Origin: Paenibacillus endophyticus
Lineage (GTDB): Bacteria > Bacillota > Bacilli > Paenibacillales > Paenibacillaceae
Assembly: GCF_014192395.1 (NCBI RefSeq)
Contig: NZ_JACHXW010000007.1
Span: forward strand, 207,828-271,827
Length of the DNA: 64,000 bases
Direction: 5' to 3'
Shown: piece after piece, positions 8,406 to 16,929 of the stretch
How the letters are laid out: every line of letters begins with the position of its first letter
How positions within the stretch are numbered: the stretch's first letter is position 1
Notes under the pieces: model-generated
The model's input: only the letters and a program-made list of their open reading frames with translations
Told to the model about the DNA's origin: nothing
Databases searched by the model: none
Program-made: the position numbers and the translations under genes

Positions 8406-8510
8406 TGCAAGCGTAAGCGGCTGAAGCCGTCCTCTTGCGGCTAAGCTTACGTTTCGCGTAGAAATATAGAGAAAGTATGGTGAAATGATATACTTTCCTA
8501 TATTTTTAAA
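8406..8510. repeat. Dispersed intergenic repeat, copy 1
   Basis: The segment begins CAAGCGTAAGCGGCTG, contains GCCGTCCTCT and GTTTCGCG, and ends in a small hairpin (GAAAGTAT ... ATACTTTC). A second copy with the same order of blocks lies at 27219-27320. Both directly abut a gene terminator. It has no coding content and resembles a REP/BIME-like or MITE-like genome repeat. Confidence 0.6.
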
Positions 8511-8547
8511 AAAACCTTCAGTTCCATTTTTACGGTGGAATTGAAGG
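8505..8547 (-). terminator. Terminator of the MFS gene
   Basis: CCTTCAGTTCCA pairs with TGGAATTGAAGG, and the minus strand then runs into TTTTTTT. It lies about 70 nt after the MFS stop codon. Confidence 0.85.
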
Positions 8548-8616
8548 CTTTCACGCATTCTATGAGGTTTGCCTATTCCGGATTTACCTGAGGATAGACA
8601 GCTTGCCTCCACTTTT

Positions 8617-9795
8617 CTACTCTATAACCTTTTTGGACGCAAATAAAAAATAAATAAAAAACAGGCTGCAAATAACCGCAAGGAACCAAAATCCGCCAAA
8701 AATATCGAGCTTTGAAGAAAAATAACCGAACCCTAAGCCAGTTAGCGTAAGCAGCACGTTCTCCCCAAAGGATTGAAACGAGCCCATTGTCGCTCGCATC
8801 GATGAGTCGATTTGGTGATGCAGATAACCAGCTGCAAGCGGCTCAATGACACCAGCAACTGTACAAATGATTACGATTGCGATCAAGCTGCTGTAATTCT
8901 GAATCATCGATATATAAATGAATCCCACAGCAAGAACGGCAGTTATGCCCAAGAGCAAAGCTCGATAGCTGATCCAATGCTTTAGTTTATAGGCGAGCAT
9001 ATTGCCGGGCAGCCTGAGCAGGAATATGGCGGCAGAAAAGACTCCGAAATACAGAACCGGAATATGTAATCGGTCCAGATAGATCTGCCAGAACTCATCG
9101 ATGAAATTAATAGCCGCTCCCATAACCATTCCCGATAGCATAACCAAGCTGAGTCCCTTGTTCCTTCTGAAAAACCGGATGGAAACGAGGATATACTGCT
9201 TGAAAGGCAGGGAGCCATCATCTGCTCCTCCGCCGATCCGAGCGGGTTCGGCCAACAACAGTGTGACCGCTAGCGATACGACCATGGCAAATAGGGAAAT
9301 CCAATAATTCAGTTCCAATCCGAAGTGGCTGGCTAAGAAACTGCCGCTCAGTGCGGCAAGGATGACCGATACCAGGCCCCATGCGTTTAATCGGCCTACT
9401 ACTTTCTCGAACTGCGACTCTTTTGCTTCTGCAGCCAAGGAATCATACAGCAGGGCATCCTCTGCCCCGCTGCTTGCGGAATGGCCGATTGCAGCTAGAA
9501 ACACAACCCATGCAAAGTGCCAGAACGCCGTCGCGAACACGAGCAGAAAAAATTCAAGACAACCAAGCAGCGCAGCGCATACAAGCAGCTTCTTCCTACC
9601 CCATTTGTCTGCCAGGATCCCAGAAGGCACCTCGAATAGCACAATTGTGAATGCATAAATAATTTCAGTGTACACAACCATTTGTATGGTCATGCCCCGC
9701 TCTTCCCAAAACAGCCTTTCAATCACATAAGCGGGAATTAAATGGTTGCAAAAACGAATGACGAAAAGCTTCCAAATATTCGGTATATGGCCCAT
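8617..9795 (-). CDS. MFS transporter
   Basis: The 392-residue protein has about 12 hydrophobic helices. The loop between helices 2 and 3 carries the major facilitator motif (VPSGILADKWGRKKLL), and PARIGGGADDGSLP marks the central cytoplasmic loop. It belongs to the drug/metabolite:proton antiporter type, with no visible substrate clue. The ATG at 9795 is chosen because GGAGAGGAG lies just upstream, which removes 13 residues from the longest ORF. It is divergent from the MprF-like gene, with 315 nt between the starts, so they may be functionally linked. Confidence 0.85.
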   Translation of the reverse strand: MGHIPNIWKLFVIRFCNHLIPAYVIERLFWEERGMTIQMVVYTEIIYAFTIVLFEVPSGILADKWGRKKLLVCAALLGCLEFFLLVFATAFWHFAWVVFLAAIGHSASSGAEDALLYDSLAAEAKESQFEKVVGRLNAWGLVSVILAALSGSFLASHFGLELNYWISLFAMVVSLAVTLLLAEPARIGGGADDGSLPFKQYILVSIRFFRRNKGLSLVMLSGMVMGAAINFIDEFWQIYLDRLHIPVLYFGVFSAAIFLLRLPGNMLAYKLKHWISYRALLLGITAVLAVGFIYISMIQNYSSLIAIVIICTVAGVIEPLAAGYLHHQIDSSMRATMGSFQSFGENVLLTLTGLGFGYFSSKLDIFGGFWFLAVICSLFFIYFLFASKKVIE

Positions 9796-10110
9796 GATGA
9801 CGGCTCCTCTCCTTTTTGAGTGCAAATAGCGCAATCAAATAAAGCGGAGGGGCTCGTGGTCGATAGGCAGCATTAGATTAACAGGGAGGTCTTGCAAATC
9901 TCATAGCGATATCCCCTTAAAATTGTTTTGTACTCTTTATAGGCTAGTAATGGATCCTATTATACCTTCTAGCCCCGCCCGAAAGCGAAATTTCTTTATC
10001 GATGCAAATACGGATATACTCTTCCCTCTTTAAACAATGGAAGTTCACGCCGATAAACATAATATGCGACATAATTCGACATATTCATTGCTTACTTGGA
10101 GGATTTTCAA

Positions 10111-11169
10111 ATGATCGATAACCTTTCTGAAAAACGCCTGAAGGACTTACTAAAAACCTGCGGTCACCAATCGCATTCACATTTATATTACCATTGCGAC
10201 AAAGAATGGCTTTGGGATTCCCAGTATGAGGCACTTCTCGTTTACCGATCTATCGGAAACCGTAGAATTGTACTCGGAGACCCGATTGGCAAGCCAGCCG
10301 CCGTCGAGCGGCTTATTATGCAGTTTATCGAGGAATGCTCTCAGAACAAGCGTGTCCCTGTCTTTTATCAAACCAACGCGACATATCTCTCTTTGTATAA
10401 ACGGCTAGGGATGCTCAGCTCCAAAATTGGAGAAGAGGCTCAGGTGGATTTGGCCGGTTTCAGCCTAAAGGGAAAGCAATGGCTCAAGCTGCGCAACCGC
10501 ATGAATAAGTCACAGCGCAGCGGCTTTGCCTTTGAGGTGATGCAGCCCCCTTATTCGGCCTCGCTGCTGAACCGGCTTGAAGCGATCTCGGATGAATGGC
10601 TCGCCAACCGGAAGGAAAAAGGGTTCTCCGTCGGCTCGTTCTCGCGAGCCTATGTCAACCAGTTTCCGATAGCCGTGCTGATTGGTCCGAGCGGACAGTA
10701 TGAAGCCTTTGTTTCTATTGCCGGCGGACATTCCCAAAGCCCAAGAAAAAAGGAAGATTCGCTCCTCGGACGTATAACCATCGACCTGATGCGATATACG
10801 AAAGCATGCCCGCATGGGACGATGGATGTGCTGTTCGCATCCTTATTTCTATGGGCGCAGGAGCAAGGTTATCCGATGTGCAGCCTCGGCATGGCTCCGC
10901 TCGCTAATTCGAATCTATTCCCGGCAGCTGGACTGCTGTATCGATACGGGAACAAAATGTACAACTTCAAGGGGCTTTATGAGTATAAAAACAAGTTTGC
11001 TCCCATGTGGAAGGATGTTTATTTTGTCTATCCCCCAGGCACCTTGCCCCTAAACTTGGCGCTGCTTTCGCTAATTATTCATAGACCTAAAGCCCAAAAG
11101 CATATGCAACAGCATATCGCCATATCTCAGGTGTCCGAGAAAGTATCCACAATCAAAAAACGTGCTTAA
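10111..11169 (+). CDS. Stand-alone MprF-type aminoacyl-lipid transferase domain (DUF2156)
   Basis: The 352-residue protein matches the C-terminal cytosolic domain of phosphatidylglycerol lysyltransferase MprF: IGNRRIVLGDPIG, VPVFYQTNATYLSLYKRLG, KLRNRMNKSQRSGFAFE, TMDVLFASLFLWAQEQGY and FKGLYEYKNKFAPMW near the end. In MprF this GNAT-like domain moves lysine or alanine from aminoacyl-tRNA to phosphatidylglycerol, which lowers surface charge and resists cationic peptides. Here the flippase and transmembrane half is missing, so it resembles the truncated DUF2156 forms seen in other Bacillota. The ATG at 10111 follows GGAGG. A terminator lies downstream. Confidence 0.8.
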   Translation: MIDNLSEKRLKDLLKTCGHQSHSHLYYHCDKEWLWDSQYEALLVYRSIGNRRIVLGDPIGKPAAVERLIMQFIEECSQNKRVPVFYQTNATYLSLYKRLGMLSSKIGEEAQVDLAGFSLKGKQWLKLRNRMNKSQRSGFAFEVMQPPYSASLLNRLEAISDEWLANRKEKGFSVGSFSRAYVNQFPIAVLIGPSGQYEAFVSIAGGHSQSPRKKEDSLLGRITIDLMRYTKACPHGTMDVLFASLFLWAQEQGYPMCSLGMAPLANSNLFPAAGLLYRYGNKMYNFKGLYEYKNKFAPMWKDVYFVYPPGTLPLNLALLSLIIHRPKAQKHMQQHIAISQVSEKVSTIKKRA

Positions 11170-11235
11170 AAAAGCGCGGTTGACAAGGTAGATCAGACTC
11201 CAATAAGGCCTATATATCAAGCATTAATCGAGCGC

Positions 11236-11268
11236 GAGACGGCATCATTTGGGATGCCGTCTCTTTTG
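11236..11268 (+). terminator. Terminator of the MprF-like gene
   Basis: GAGACGGCATC pairs with GATGCCGTCTC and is followed by TTTTGT. Confidence 0.88.
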
Positions 11269-11317
11269 TATTATACTTTTCTACATAATCAAATGTATGG
11301 GAGTTGTGGAATAGACC

Positions 11318-12550
11318 ATGAAAACGGAAATCATAAACCGCTTTATTGCTTATGCACAAACCGAAACACAGTCCGATGAGAACAGTGAGACATGCCCCTC
11401 AACGCCTGGCCAGCTCGTGCTAGCCCGCAAGCTTGTAGAAGAGCTGGCAAGCATAGGCATGGAGGACATCACGCTGGATGAGAACGGTTATGTAATGGCC
11501 ACGCTGCCTGCCAACACGGACAAGCAGATTCCCACCATCGGTTTCCTTGCTCATGTTGATACGGCCACCGATTTTACAGGAACGAACGTAAAGCCGCAAC
11601 TTGTAGAGTCATATGACGGGAATGATATTATGCTTAATCAAGAACTGAGCATCGTGCTCTCTCCAAAGGACTTTCCTGAGCTCTCCGGCTACAAGGGCCA
11701 CACCTTGATTACGACCGACGGAACGACGCTGCTAGGCGCTGACGATAAGGCCGGCATTGCCGAGATTATGACAGCTATGGCTTACCTCCTTGAGCATCCT
11801 GAGATCAAACACGGCAGAATCCGGGTCGCTTTTACACCGGATGAGGAAATCGGCAGAGGTCCGCATCGCTTTGACGTGGCAGCCTTTGACGCTGTTTATG
11901 CCTATACGATGGATGGGGGTCCATTAGGTGAACTGCAATACGAGAGCTTCAATGCGGCAGGCGCCCATATTACGATTAAAGGTAAAAACGTCCACCCCGG
12001 CACAGCCAAAGACAAGATGATTAACTCCGCGAAGATCGCCATGGAGCTGCAAGGCAAGCTCCCAGCTGAAGAAGCTCCCGAACACACGGCGGGTTATGAA
12101 GGTTTTTTCCATCTTGCCTCCATCGAGGGCGACGTTGAGGAAACGCAGCTCCGCTATTTAATACGCGACCATGATCGCAAGCGATTTGACGAGCGCAAAA
12201 TACAAATGACCCAGATCGTGGAGGGACTGCAAGCACGCTATGGCTCGGATCGTATTGTACTGGAGATTAAAGACCAATACTTCAATATGCGAGAGAGAAT
12301 CGAACCGGTCATTGAGATTGTGGAGATCGCAAAACAGGCGATGGAAAATCTCGGCATCAAACCTATAATTGAACCCATTCGCGGCGGCACAGACGGCTCC
12401 CAGCTTTCCTATATGGGACTGCCTACACCCAACATCTTCACAGGCGGGGAAAACTATCATGGCAGGTATGAATACGTGTCGGCAGACAACATGGTGAAGG
12501 CCGTGCATACCATCATTGAAATTATTAAGCTTTATGAGCAAAAGGCATAA
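11318..12550 (+). CDS. pepT: Peptidase T (tripeptide aminopeptidase)
   Basis: The 410-residue M20B metallopeptidase removes the N-terminal residue of tripeptides in the cytosol. Zinc-binding motifs are clear: [12 protein letters not shown] (His and Asp), [13 protein letters not shown] (bridging Asp), [14 protein letters not shown] (catalytic Glu pair) and [17 protein letters not shown] near the end, with a final [13 protein letters not shown] (His). Length matches PepT exactly. It is a single gene followed by a bidirectional terminator. Confidence 0.95.
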   Translation: MKTEIINRFIAYAQTETQSDENSETCPSTPGQLVLARKLVEELASIGMEDITLDENGYVMATLPANTDKQIPTIGFLAHVDTATDFTGTNVKPQLVESYDGNDIMLNQELSIVLSPKDFPELSGYKGHTLITTDGTTLLGADDKAGIAEIMTAMAYLLEHPEIKHGRIRVAFTPDEEIGRGPHRFDVAAFDAVYAYTMDGGPLGELQYESFNAAGAHITIKGKNVHPGTAKDKMINSAKIAMELQGKLPAEEAPEHTAGYEGFFHLASIEGDVEETQLRYLIRDHDRKRFDERKIQMTQIVEGLQARYGSDRIVLEIKDQYFNMRERIEPVIEIVEIAKQAMENLGIKPIIEPIRGGTDGSQLSYMGLPTPNIFTGGENYHGRYEYVSADNMVKAVHTIIEIIKLYEQKA

Positions 12551-12627
12551 CGTCGTTCACTGCTTGTCGGAGCCGCACTTTTGCTGGGATTAGCCTGCTA
12601 TATTTCCGAGCGCAGAGTGTTATCCAT

Positions 12628-12668
12628 AAAAAGAGGTTATCCCCGTAACGACCGGGATAACCTCTTTT
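12628..12668. terminator. Bidirectional terminator between pepT and the PhnA-like gene
   Basis: A 15-bp perfect stem, AAAAGAGGTTATCCC against GGGATAACCTCTTTT, with a 10-nt loop, lies between convergent genes. Confidence 0.92.
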
Positions 12669-12719
12669 CATATACATATGCAGATAATCTGATGGTGATA
12701 AACAGCCGAGCCTTCATCG

Positions 12720-13061
12720 TTACGCCTTTTTAACAAATTCCGATTTCAACTTCATTGCTCCAAAACCGTCGATTTTACAATCGATATCATGGTCTCCGTC
12801 AACCAAGCGTATATTCCTTACCTTGGTGCCAATCTTCAGTACGGATGAGCTTCCCTTCACTTTCAAATCCTTAATGACCGTCACCGTATCGCCGTCAGTC
12901 AAAACATTGCCATTCGCGTCTTTTACGATTTTTTGGTCATCGCTGGCTGCAGAATCGGACGAAAGCGTCCACTCATGGCCGCATTCTGGACAAATGAGCA
13001 TATTTCCGTCCTCGTAGGTGTATTCTGATTGGCATTTCGGACATTTCGGCAATTCCGTCAT
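12720..13061 (-). CDS. Zinc ribbon protein of the PhnA/YjdM family
   Basis: The 113-residue protein starts with a zinc ribbon, [13 protein letters not shown] ... CPECGHEW, and continues with the SH3-like PhnA domain ([60 protein letters not shown]). Despite its historical link to alkylphosphonates, the family has no settled function. Length and motif order are those of full-length YjdM. Confidence 0.9.
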   Translation of the reverse strand: MTELPKCPKCQSEYTYEDGNMLICPECGHEWTLSSDSAASDDQKIVKDANGNVLTDGDTVTVIKDLKVKGSSSVLKIGTKVRNIRLVDGDHDIDCKIDGFGAMKLKSEFVKKA

Positions 13062-13166
13062 CGTTTAAGTTCCCCATTCATTCTCTATTGTGAAGCGTGA
13101 TGCAGTGCCGCAATCGGGCACTTGAATTTCTTTTACAAGTATAGGGGATTTCCAAAAGGGATGCCA

Positions 13167-13363
13167 CTAAGGCACTATGCTGGCTAAAGCAAAATGCGAT
13201 TTTCCATTATATTTTTTCATGCCGATCCGCGTATTGGAAGGACCCATCCGGACTAGTGAGTCTTGAAGTACAGTTAATTCCTCAATGGAGGTGGAGGTTT
13301 GAACTTGCATCAGATAATTAAATTCGCCGCTCGTAAAAACAATTGACAGCCCTCCTAAAATGA
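13167..13363 (-). pseudogene. Remnant of an Lrp/AsnC-family regulator
   Basis: The minus strand is open for about 65 codons and reads SGEFNYLMQVQTSTSIEELT, then QDSLVRMGPSNTRIGM. This matches the end of the Lrp/AsnC effector domain (tGeyDyll.v...d...ye......l..lpgv..t.T). No HTH half is present, and it ends with unrelated residues before a stop at 13167. It is a short gene scar in the region upstream of the MarR gene. It overlaps that gene's -35 box, so any expression must be minor. Confidence 0.5.
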
Positions 13364-13386
13364 TTTATCTTTGTTGTACATACAAA
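13343..13386 (+). promoter_or_regulatory. Promoter and candidate operator of the MarR gene
   Basis: TTGACA (13343-13348), a 17-nt spacer and TATCTT (13366-13371) form a near-consensus vegetative promoter. TTGTACATACAAA (13374-13386) lies over the start site. Its exact reverse complement is found before the MFS gene at 13919, so the MarR protein probably represses both. Confidence 0.75.
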
Positions 13387-13432
13387 ATAAAGGTTGCAAG
13401 TTAAGCATATATCCTTAAGGAGGGTCTCTCCT

Positions 13433-13894
13433 ATGACAAAAGAACAGAATGAATCCGCCTTGCGGGATCCTAGCCCTGACGAATCGTTTCTGCACACCTG
13501 TTTATACTTCACTGCCAACCGATTAAGCCGCGCGATCACACGAATGGCAGATGATGCTTTTGCTACGACTGAACTTACGCCAGCCTACGGTTATTTGATT
13601 CGACTTGTTATCGGCAAACCCGGTATTACGCAGAAGGAGCTTTCCGAGAAACTCCATATTACGCCGTCTACCCTCACGCGCTTCATTGATAAGCTCGAGG
13701 GAAAGCAGCTTGTCGAGCGTAAGGTGCAAGGAAAGACTGTCCTCGTGTATCCAACGCCTAAAGGAGCCGGGATGGAGCAATCGCTGCGCCAAGCCTCCAA
13801 ACAGCTCAAAGCCAATTATGAAGCCTTGCTGGGCAAAGAGTTGGCTGAACAATTGACACGTGACGTGGAAACAAGCAGTGCTTTACTGGAATAA
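13433..13894 (+). CDS. MarR family transcriptional regulator
   Basis: The 153-residue protein has a winged HTH (ITQKELSEKLHITPSTLTRF, then IDKLEGKQLVERKVQGKTVL) between dimerisation helices. The ATG at 13433 has AAGGAGG 8 nt upstream. It is followed by an MFS transporter 61 nt downstream in the same direction, and both have the same palindromic 13-mer in their leaders. It is therefore likely a repressor of itself and of the transporter, released by a small ligand. A cysteine near the N-terminus (HTCLYF) is visible, but redox sensing is only a possibility. Confidence 0.88.
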   Translation: MTKEQNESALRDPSPDESFLHTCLYFTANRLSRAITRMADDAFATTELTPAYGYLIRLVIGKPGITQKELSEKLHITPSTLTRFIDKLEGKQLVERKVQGKTVLVYPTPKGAGMEQSLRQASKQLKANYEALLGKELAEQLTRDVETSSALLE

Positions 13895-13918
13895 GTAAAG
13901 TGCTTGATTGCCATTACA

Positions 13919-13932
13919 TTTGTATGTACAAA
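13919..13932 (+). promoter_or_regulatory. Palindromic candidate MarR operator before the MFS gene
   Basis: TTTGTATGTACAAA is an almost perfect palindrome. Its first 13 nt are the exact reverse complement of the site in the MarR promoter. It lies 24 nt upstream of the MFS start codon. Confidence 0.7.
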
Positions 13933-13955
13933 CAATATATAAAGGGTGGATAGGC

Positions 13956-15242
13956 ATGAATAATACCAAATTGACAAGCGAACCTAAAGCCAAGTCCCGC
14001 TTCTACTATGGCTGGATTATCGTATTGCTGACCTTTGCTACATTGCTCGTATCCGCGGGGATTCGCTCGCTGCCAAGCATTCTGCTCGTTCCCTTTCAGG
14101 ATGAATTCGGGTGGAGCAGAGGTGGAATTTCCAGCGTCATTTCTATTGGTATCTTTCTATACGGACTTGTAGGCCCTTTCTCTGCTGCCCTGCTGCTGCG
14201 CTTCGGAATCCGCAAGGTCGTTATTAGCGCGCTTGTCGTGCTGGCTGCCAGCCTTGCAGCTACTCCGTTCATCAGCTCCTTGTGGCAGTTCGAGCTGCTA
14301 TGGGGGGTTGTATCCGGGCTTGCGACGGGTATGATGGCTAATGTGCTCGGCGTAACTGTCAGCAATATGTGGTTCGTCAAGCGAAAAGGCTTGATCATCG
14401 GCTTGTTAACGGCAAGCGCCGCGACCGGCCAGCTGCTATTTCTCCCGCTGTTCGCCAAGGTCACCGCCGATTGGGGCTGGAGATACGCCGTTTATGCCGC
14501 TGTCGCCGGCGTTCTGATTGTACTGGTGGCTGTAACGATCTGGATGCGCAATCACCCCTATGATGTAGGAGCAGCACCTTACGGCTCGGATGAAATCGTC
14601 AAGCCTGCTGCTTTCAAAGGCAATCTATTCCTAACCCCCTTGCAAAATTTGCGGTTCGCCATGAAGAATGCCACCTTTTGGCTGCTTGCTGGCACCTTCT
14701 TTTTCTGCGGGTTCTCAACAAACGGCTTAATCGGCACGCATCTGATTGCGGCGTGCGGCGACCATGGCATGCTGGAAGTTACAGCAGCTGGCCTGCTAGC
14801 CATGATGGGACTATTCGATTTGTTCGGCACTACGATTTCTGGCTGGCTGTCCGACCGGTTCGACAGCCGCTGGCTGCTCTTCTGGTATTACGGCTTACGT
14901 GGACTATCCCTGTTGTTCCTGCCCTATGCGCTTGACGCAACACCTGCCATGCTTGTCGTTTTCTCCGTATTCTACGGTCTCGACTGGATTGCCACCGTGC
15001 CGCCAACCGCCAAGCTTGCTGGTGAAACATTCGGCAAAGAGAAATCTGGCATGATCTTCGGTTGGATCGTGGTTGCCCACCAAATCGGCGCATCAACTGC
15101 CGCTTATGGAGCTGGCGTCATGCGTGATTGGTTCGGCAGCTACTCGCAAGCTTTTGTTATCGCCGGCTTCGTCTGTTTCTTCGCAGCGTTAATGGCCGTG
15201 AGAATAAGGAAAAGCCAAGCAGAGAAGCTGCAGGCTGCATAA
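13956..15242 (+). CDS. MFS transporter, monocarboxylate/oxalate-formate antiporter type
   Basis: The 428-residue protein has 12 predicted helices. Its opening FYYGWIIVLLTFATLLVSAG, then RSLPSILLVPFQDEFGWSR, is characteristic of the MCT/OFA branch of the major facilitator superfamily. The DRFDSRWLL loop is the second MFS motif. The ATG at 13956 is preceded by AAGGGTGG. It is probably controlled by the MarR protein encoded just upstream. The substrate is likely an organic anion or a toxic organic acid, which the sequence alone does not settle. Confidence 0.85.
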   Translation: MNNTKLTSEPKAKSRFYYGWIIVLLTFATLLVSAGIRSLPSILLVPFQDEFGWSRGGISSVISIGIFLYGLVGPFSAALLLRFGIRKVVISALVVLAASLAATPFISSLWQFELLWGVVSGLATGMMANVLGVTVSNMWFVKRKGLIIGLLTASAATGQLLFLPLFAKVTADWGWRYAVYAAVAGVLIVLVAVTIWMRNHPYDVGAAPYGSDEIVKPAAFKGNLFLTPLQNLRFAMKNATFWLLAGTFFFCGFSTNGLIGTHLIAACGDHGMLEVTAAGLLAMMGLFDLFGTTISGWLSDRFDSRWLLFWYYGLRGLSLLFLPYALDATPAMLVVFSVFYGLDWIATVPPTAKLAGETFGKEKSGMIFGWIVVAHQIGASTAAYGAGVMRDWFGSYSQAFVIAGFVCFFAALMAVRIRKSQAEKLQAA

Positions 15243-15271
15243 ATATCTTTGAAAAATGAATACTCCCTACT

Positions 15272-15306
15272 AAAAAACTCGGGATCTGATCATCCCGAGT
15301 TTCTTA
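15272..15306. terminator. Bidirectional terminator
   Basis: ACTCGGGAT pairs with ATCCCGAGT between convergent genes, with A-run and T-rich flanks. Confidence 0.85.
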
Positions 15307-15337
15307 TCTTATTTGTATGAACGGAAACCGGGCATTG

Positions 15338-16249
15338 CTAGCTGTTCCACGCCTCTGTAAGCAGTTCGCCATTTATAACGGCTCCTGCGAGCGATCCCAT
15401 GGCGGCAGCCGCAATGGCCTGGTACATTTGCGTTGCCGCGTCTCCGGCGCTAAATACACCAGCTATATTCGTCTTGCCAAAGGTATCTACGACCACGGTT
15501 CCTTCCTCTGTTACCTCGCAGCCAAGCGATTGTGGCAAATCTGACCCAGCTGCCAGCTTGGGCGCAAAGAAAATGCCTGTGCACGGAATAACGGTTCCGT
15601 CCTGCAATACTACCTGCTCCACCATACCCTCCTGGGATGCGATACGTTCGATTGGGGAGGTATAGGTCGGGACGTTGTGTCGATCGAGTTCCTCTCTCTC
15701 TTCATTCGTCCATTCGTCCGGCCCATCCGTACATATCGTAAATTGACTGGTCCAGCCTGATATCATCTTAGCGAGGTGCATTGCTCTGGCGCCCTTAACG
15801 ATTAGAACCAACGGTTGGTCCCTAAGTTCCCATCCATCGCAATAGGGGCATACAAAGGCGCTTTTGCCATACACTTCGGTCAATCCGTTCACGTTCACGG
15901 GCAGATCCCTCATGCCGACAGCAAAAAGCAGCTTCCGGGTCCGGTATATCGCCCCCTTCGCGGTGGTCACTACGAAGTCACCATCGGTTCCTGCTACTTT
16001 TACAGCCGAGTCCTCTGCGAACTGAACGCCAGGATAAACACTAATTTGTTCCTTCGCAATACGACGGAACTCACTCGGACTGATGCCGTCACGGGTTAAG
16101 AAGCCATGCGTCTCGCGGGTTACTCGGTTACGAGGCCGACCCTCGTCGATGACAACTACGTTTTTTCTTGCTCTACCCAATACCAACGCTGCATTTAAGC
16201 CCGCCGGACCACCGCCAACAATAACGACATCACTATACTTCTCCACCAT
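15338..16249 (-). CDS. Thioredoxin reductase-like FAD/NAD(P) oxidoreductase
   Basis: The 303-residue flavoprotein has an FAD-binding GGGPAGLNAALVLGRARK motif at the N-terminus, the redox pair CPYC in AFVCPYCDGWELRD (about 135), and the second FAD motif IAGVFSAGDAAT near the end. HGFLTRDGISPSEF is typical of the subgroup related to TrxB but without a defined thioredoxin partner. The second Rossmann motif is degenerate (LIVKGARAMHLAK instead of GxGxxG/A), so NADPH binding may be altered. The ATG at 16249 has AGGAG 7 nt upstream. An Rrf2 regulator is encoded 67 nt upstream, and the two leaders share a motif. Confidence 0.8.
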   Translation of the reverse strand: MVEKYSDVVIVGGGPAGLNAALVLGRARKNVVVIDEGRPRNRVTRETHGFLTRDGISPSEFRRIAKEQISVYPGVQFAEDSAVKVAGTDGDFVVTTAKGAIYRTRKLLFAVGMRDLPVNVNGLTEVYGKSAFVCPYCDGWELRDQPLVLIVKGARAMHLAKMISGWTSQFTICTDGPDEWTNEEREELDRHNVPTYTSPIERIASQEGMVEQVVLQDGTVIPCTGIFFAPKLAAGSDLPQSLGCEVTEEGTVVVDTFGKTNIAGVFSAGDAATQMYQAIAAAAMGSLAGAVINGELLTEAWNS

Positions 16250-16269
16250 AATCACTCTCCTAGATCTTT

Positions 16270-16280
16270 AATGTCCATAA
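16270..16280 (-). promoter_or_regulatory. Candidate Rrf2 site before the flavoprotein gene
   Basis: The minus strand reads TTATGGACATT, sharing ATGGACATT with the repeats in front of the Rrf2 gene. It lies about 20 nt before the flavoprotein start. Confidence 0.5.
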
Positions 16281-16316
16281 TTAAAACGCAAGAAGCTCGC
16301 GGCTTCTCGTTTATAC

Positions 16317-16802
16317 TTATTTGTTATGACAGGCTGCGGAATCCAGTATCCACTGAATCGTATGCTTGCGTAGGTAATCATACATTTGCCGTTCGGCTCC
16401 ATCCATGACTTTCTTCACAAGGCAATCCTTGCCAAACGCAAACACAGGCTCTGAGCTATCCGCATCTTCTGGCTCCACCTTCTCTGCCTCAAAGAACATC
16501 GGATGATGCTGCTCGTCGATGCTAAAGCAATCGTACAGGTGCTGACGCCCTTCCACAACTTGAATGACCTCAAGGAACGTAATCTGACTGGCATCCCTTG
16601 CAAGCTCGTAACCTCCGCTTACGCCCGTCACGGCGCGAACGATGCCATCTTGGCGAAGCTTGGACATGATCTTGGACAGATAGCTCTCCGAAACGCTGAG
16701 CGTTCTGGCTAATTCCTTAATGCCTACGTTTTGCCCCCGCTCACCATGCGCCAGATGGATTAATGCATGCAAGGCATAACCCGTACTTTTTGAGAACTGC
16801 AT
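16317..16802 (-). CDS. Rrf2 family transcriptional regulator
   Basis: The 161-residue protein begins MQFSKSTGYALHALIHLAHG and has the Rrf2 winged HTH (IKELARTLSVSESYLSKIMS, then GIVRAVTGVSGGYELAR). Rrf2 proteins sense iron-sulfur clusters, nitric oxide or thiol state. Three cysteines are visible in the C-terminal half (LYDCFS, GKDCLVKK, AACHNK), but their spacing differs from the tight NsrR/IscR trio. The ATG at 16802 has AAGGGAG upstream. The neighbouring thioredoxin reductase-like gene is the likely target. Confidence 0.85.
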   Translation of the reverse strand: MQFSKSTGYALHALIHLAHGERGQNVGIKELARTLSVSESYLSKIMSKLRQDGIVRAVTGVSGGYELARDASQITFLEVIQVVEGRQHLYDCFSIDEQHHPMFFEAEKVEPEDADSSEPVFAFGKDCLVKKVMDGAERQMYDYLRKHTIQWILDSAACHNK

Positions 16803-16847
16803 GATAAGCTCCCTTCTACCTGGGTTTTATCTTAATTACCGACTTCC

Positions 16848-16880
16848 AATGTCCATTATAGACAAATTGAGTCCATTATA
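16848..16880 (-). promoter_or_regulatory. Direct-repeat operator of the Rrf2 gene
   Basis: GTCCATTATA occurs at 16851-16860 and again at 16871-16880, exactly 20 bp apart, on the same face of the helix. On the minus strand each reads TATAATGGAC, and TATAAT doubles as a -10 like sequence. This supports autoregulation. Confidence 0.6.
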
Positions 16881-16888
16881 CAACATAA

Positions 16889-16922
16889 AATAACCGCCAA
16901 GCTAAAATGGCCTTGGCGGTTA
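16889..16922 (-). terminator. Terminator of the SLH protein gene
   Basis: AACCGCCAAG pairs perfectly with CTTGGCGGTT, and the minus strand then continues ATTTTATG. It lies just after the SLH gene stop. Confidence 0.8.
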
Positions 16923-16929
16923 GCACAAA

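Noticed and set aside
8325..8612. A 95-codon minus-strand frame between rlmN and the MFS gene
   Set aside because: It runs through the dispersed repeat and the MFS terminator and has no ribosome binding site.
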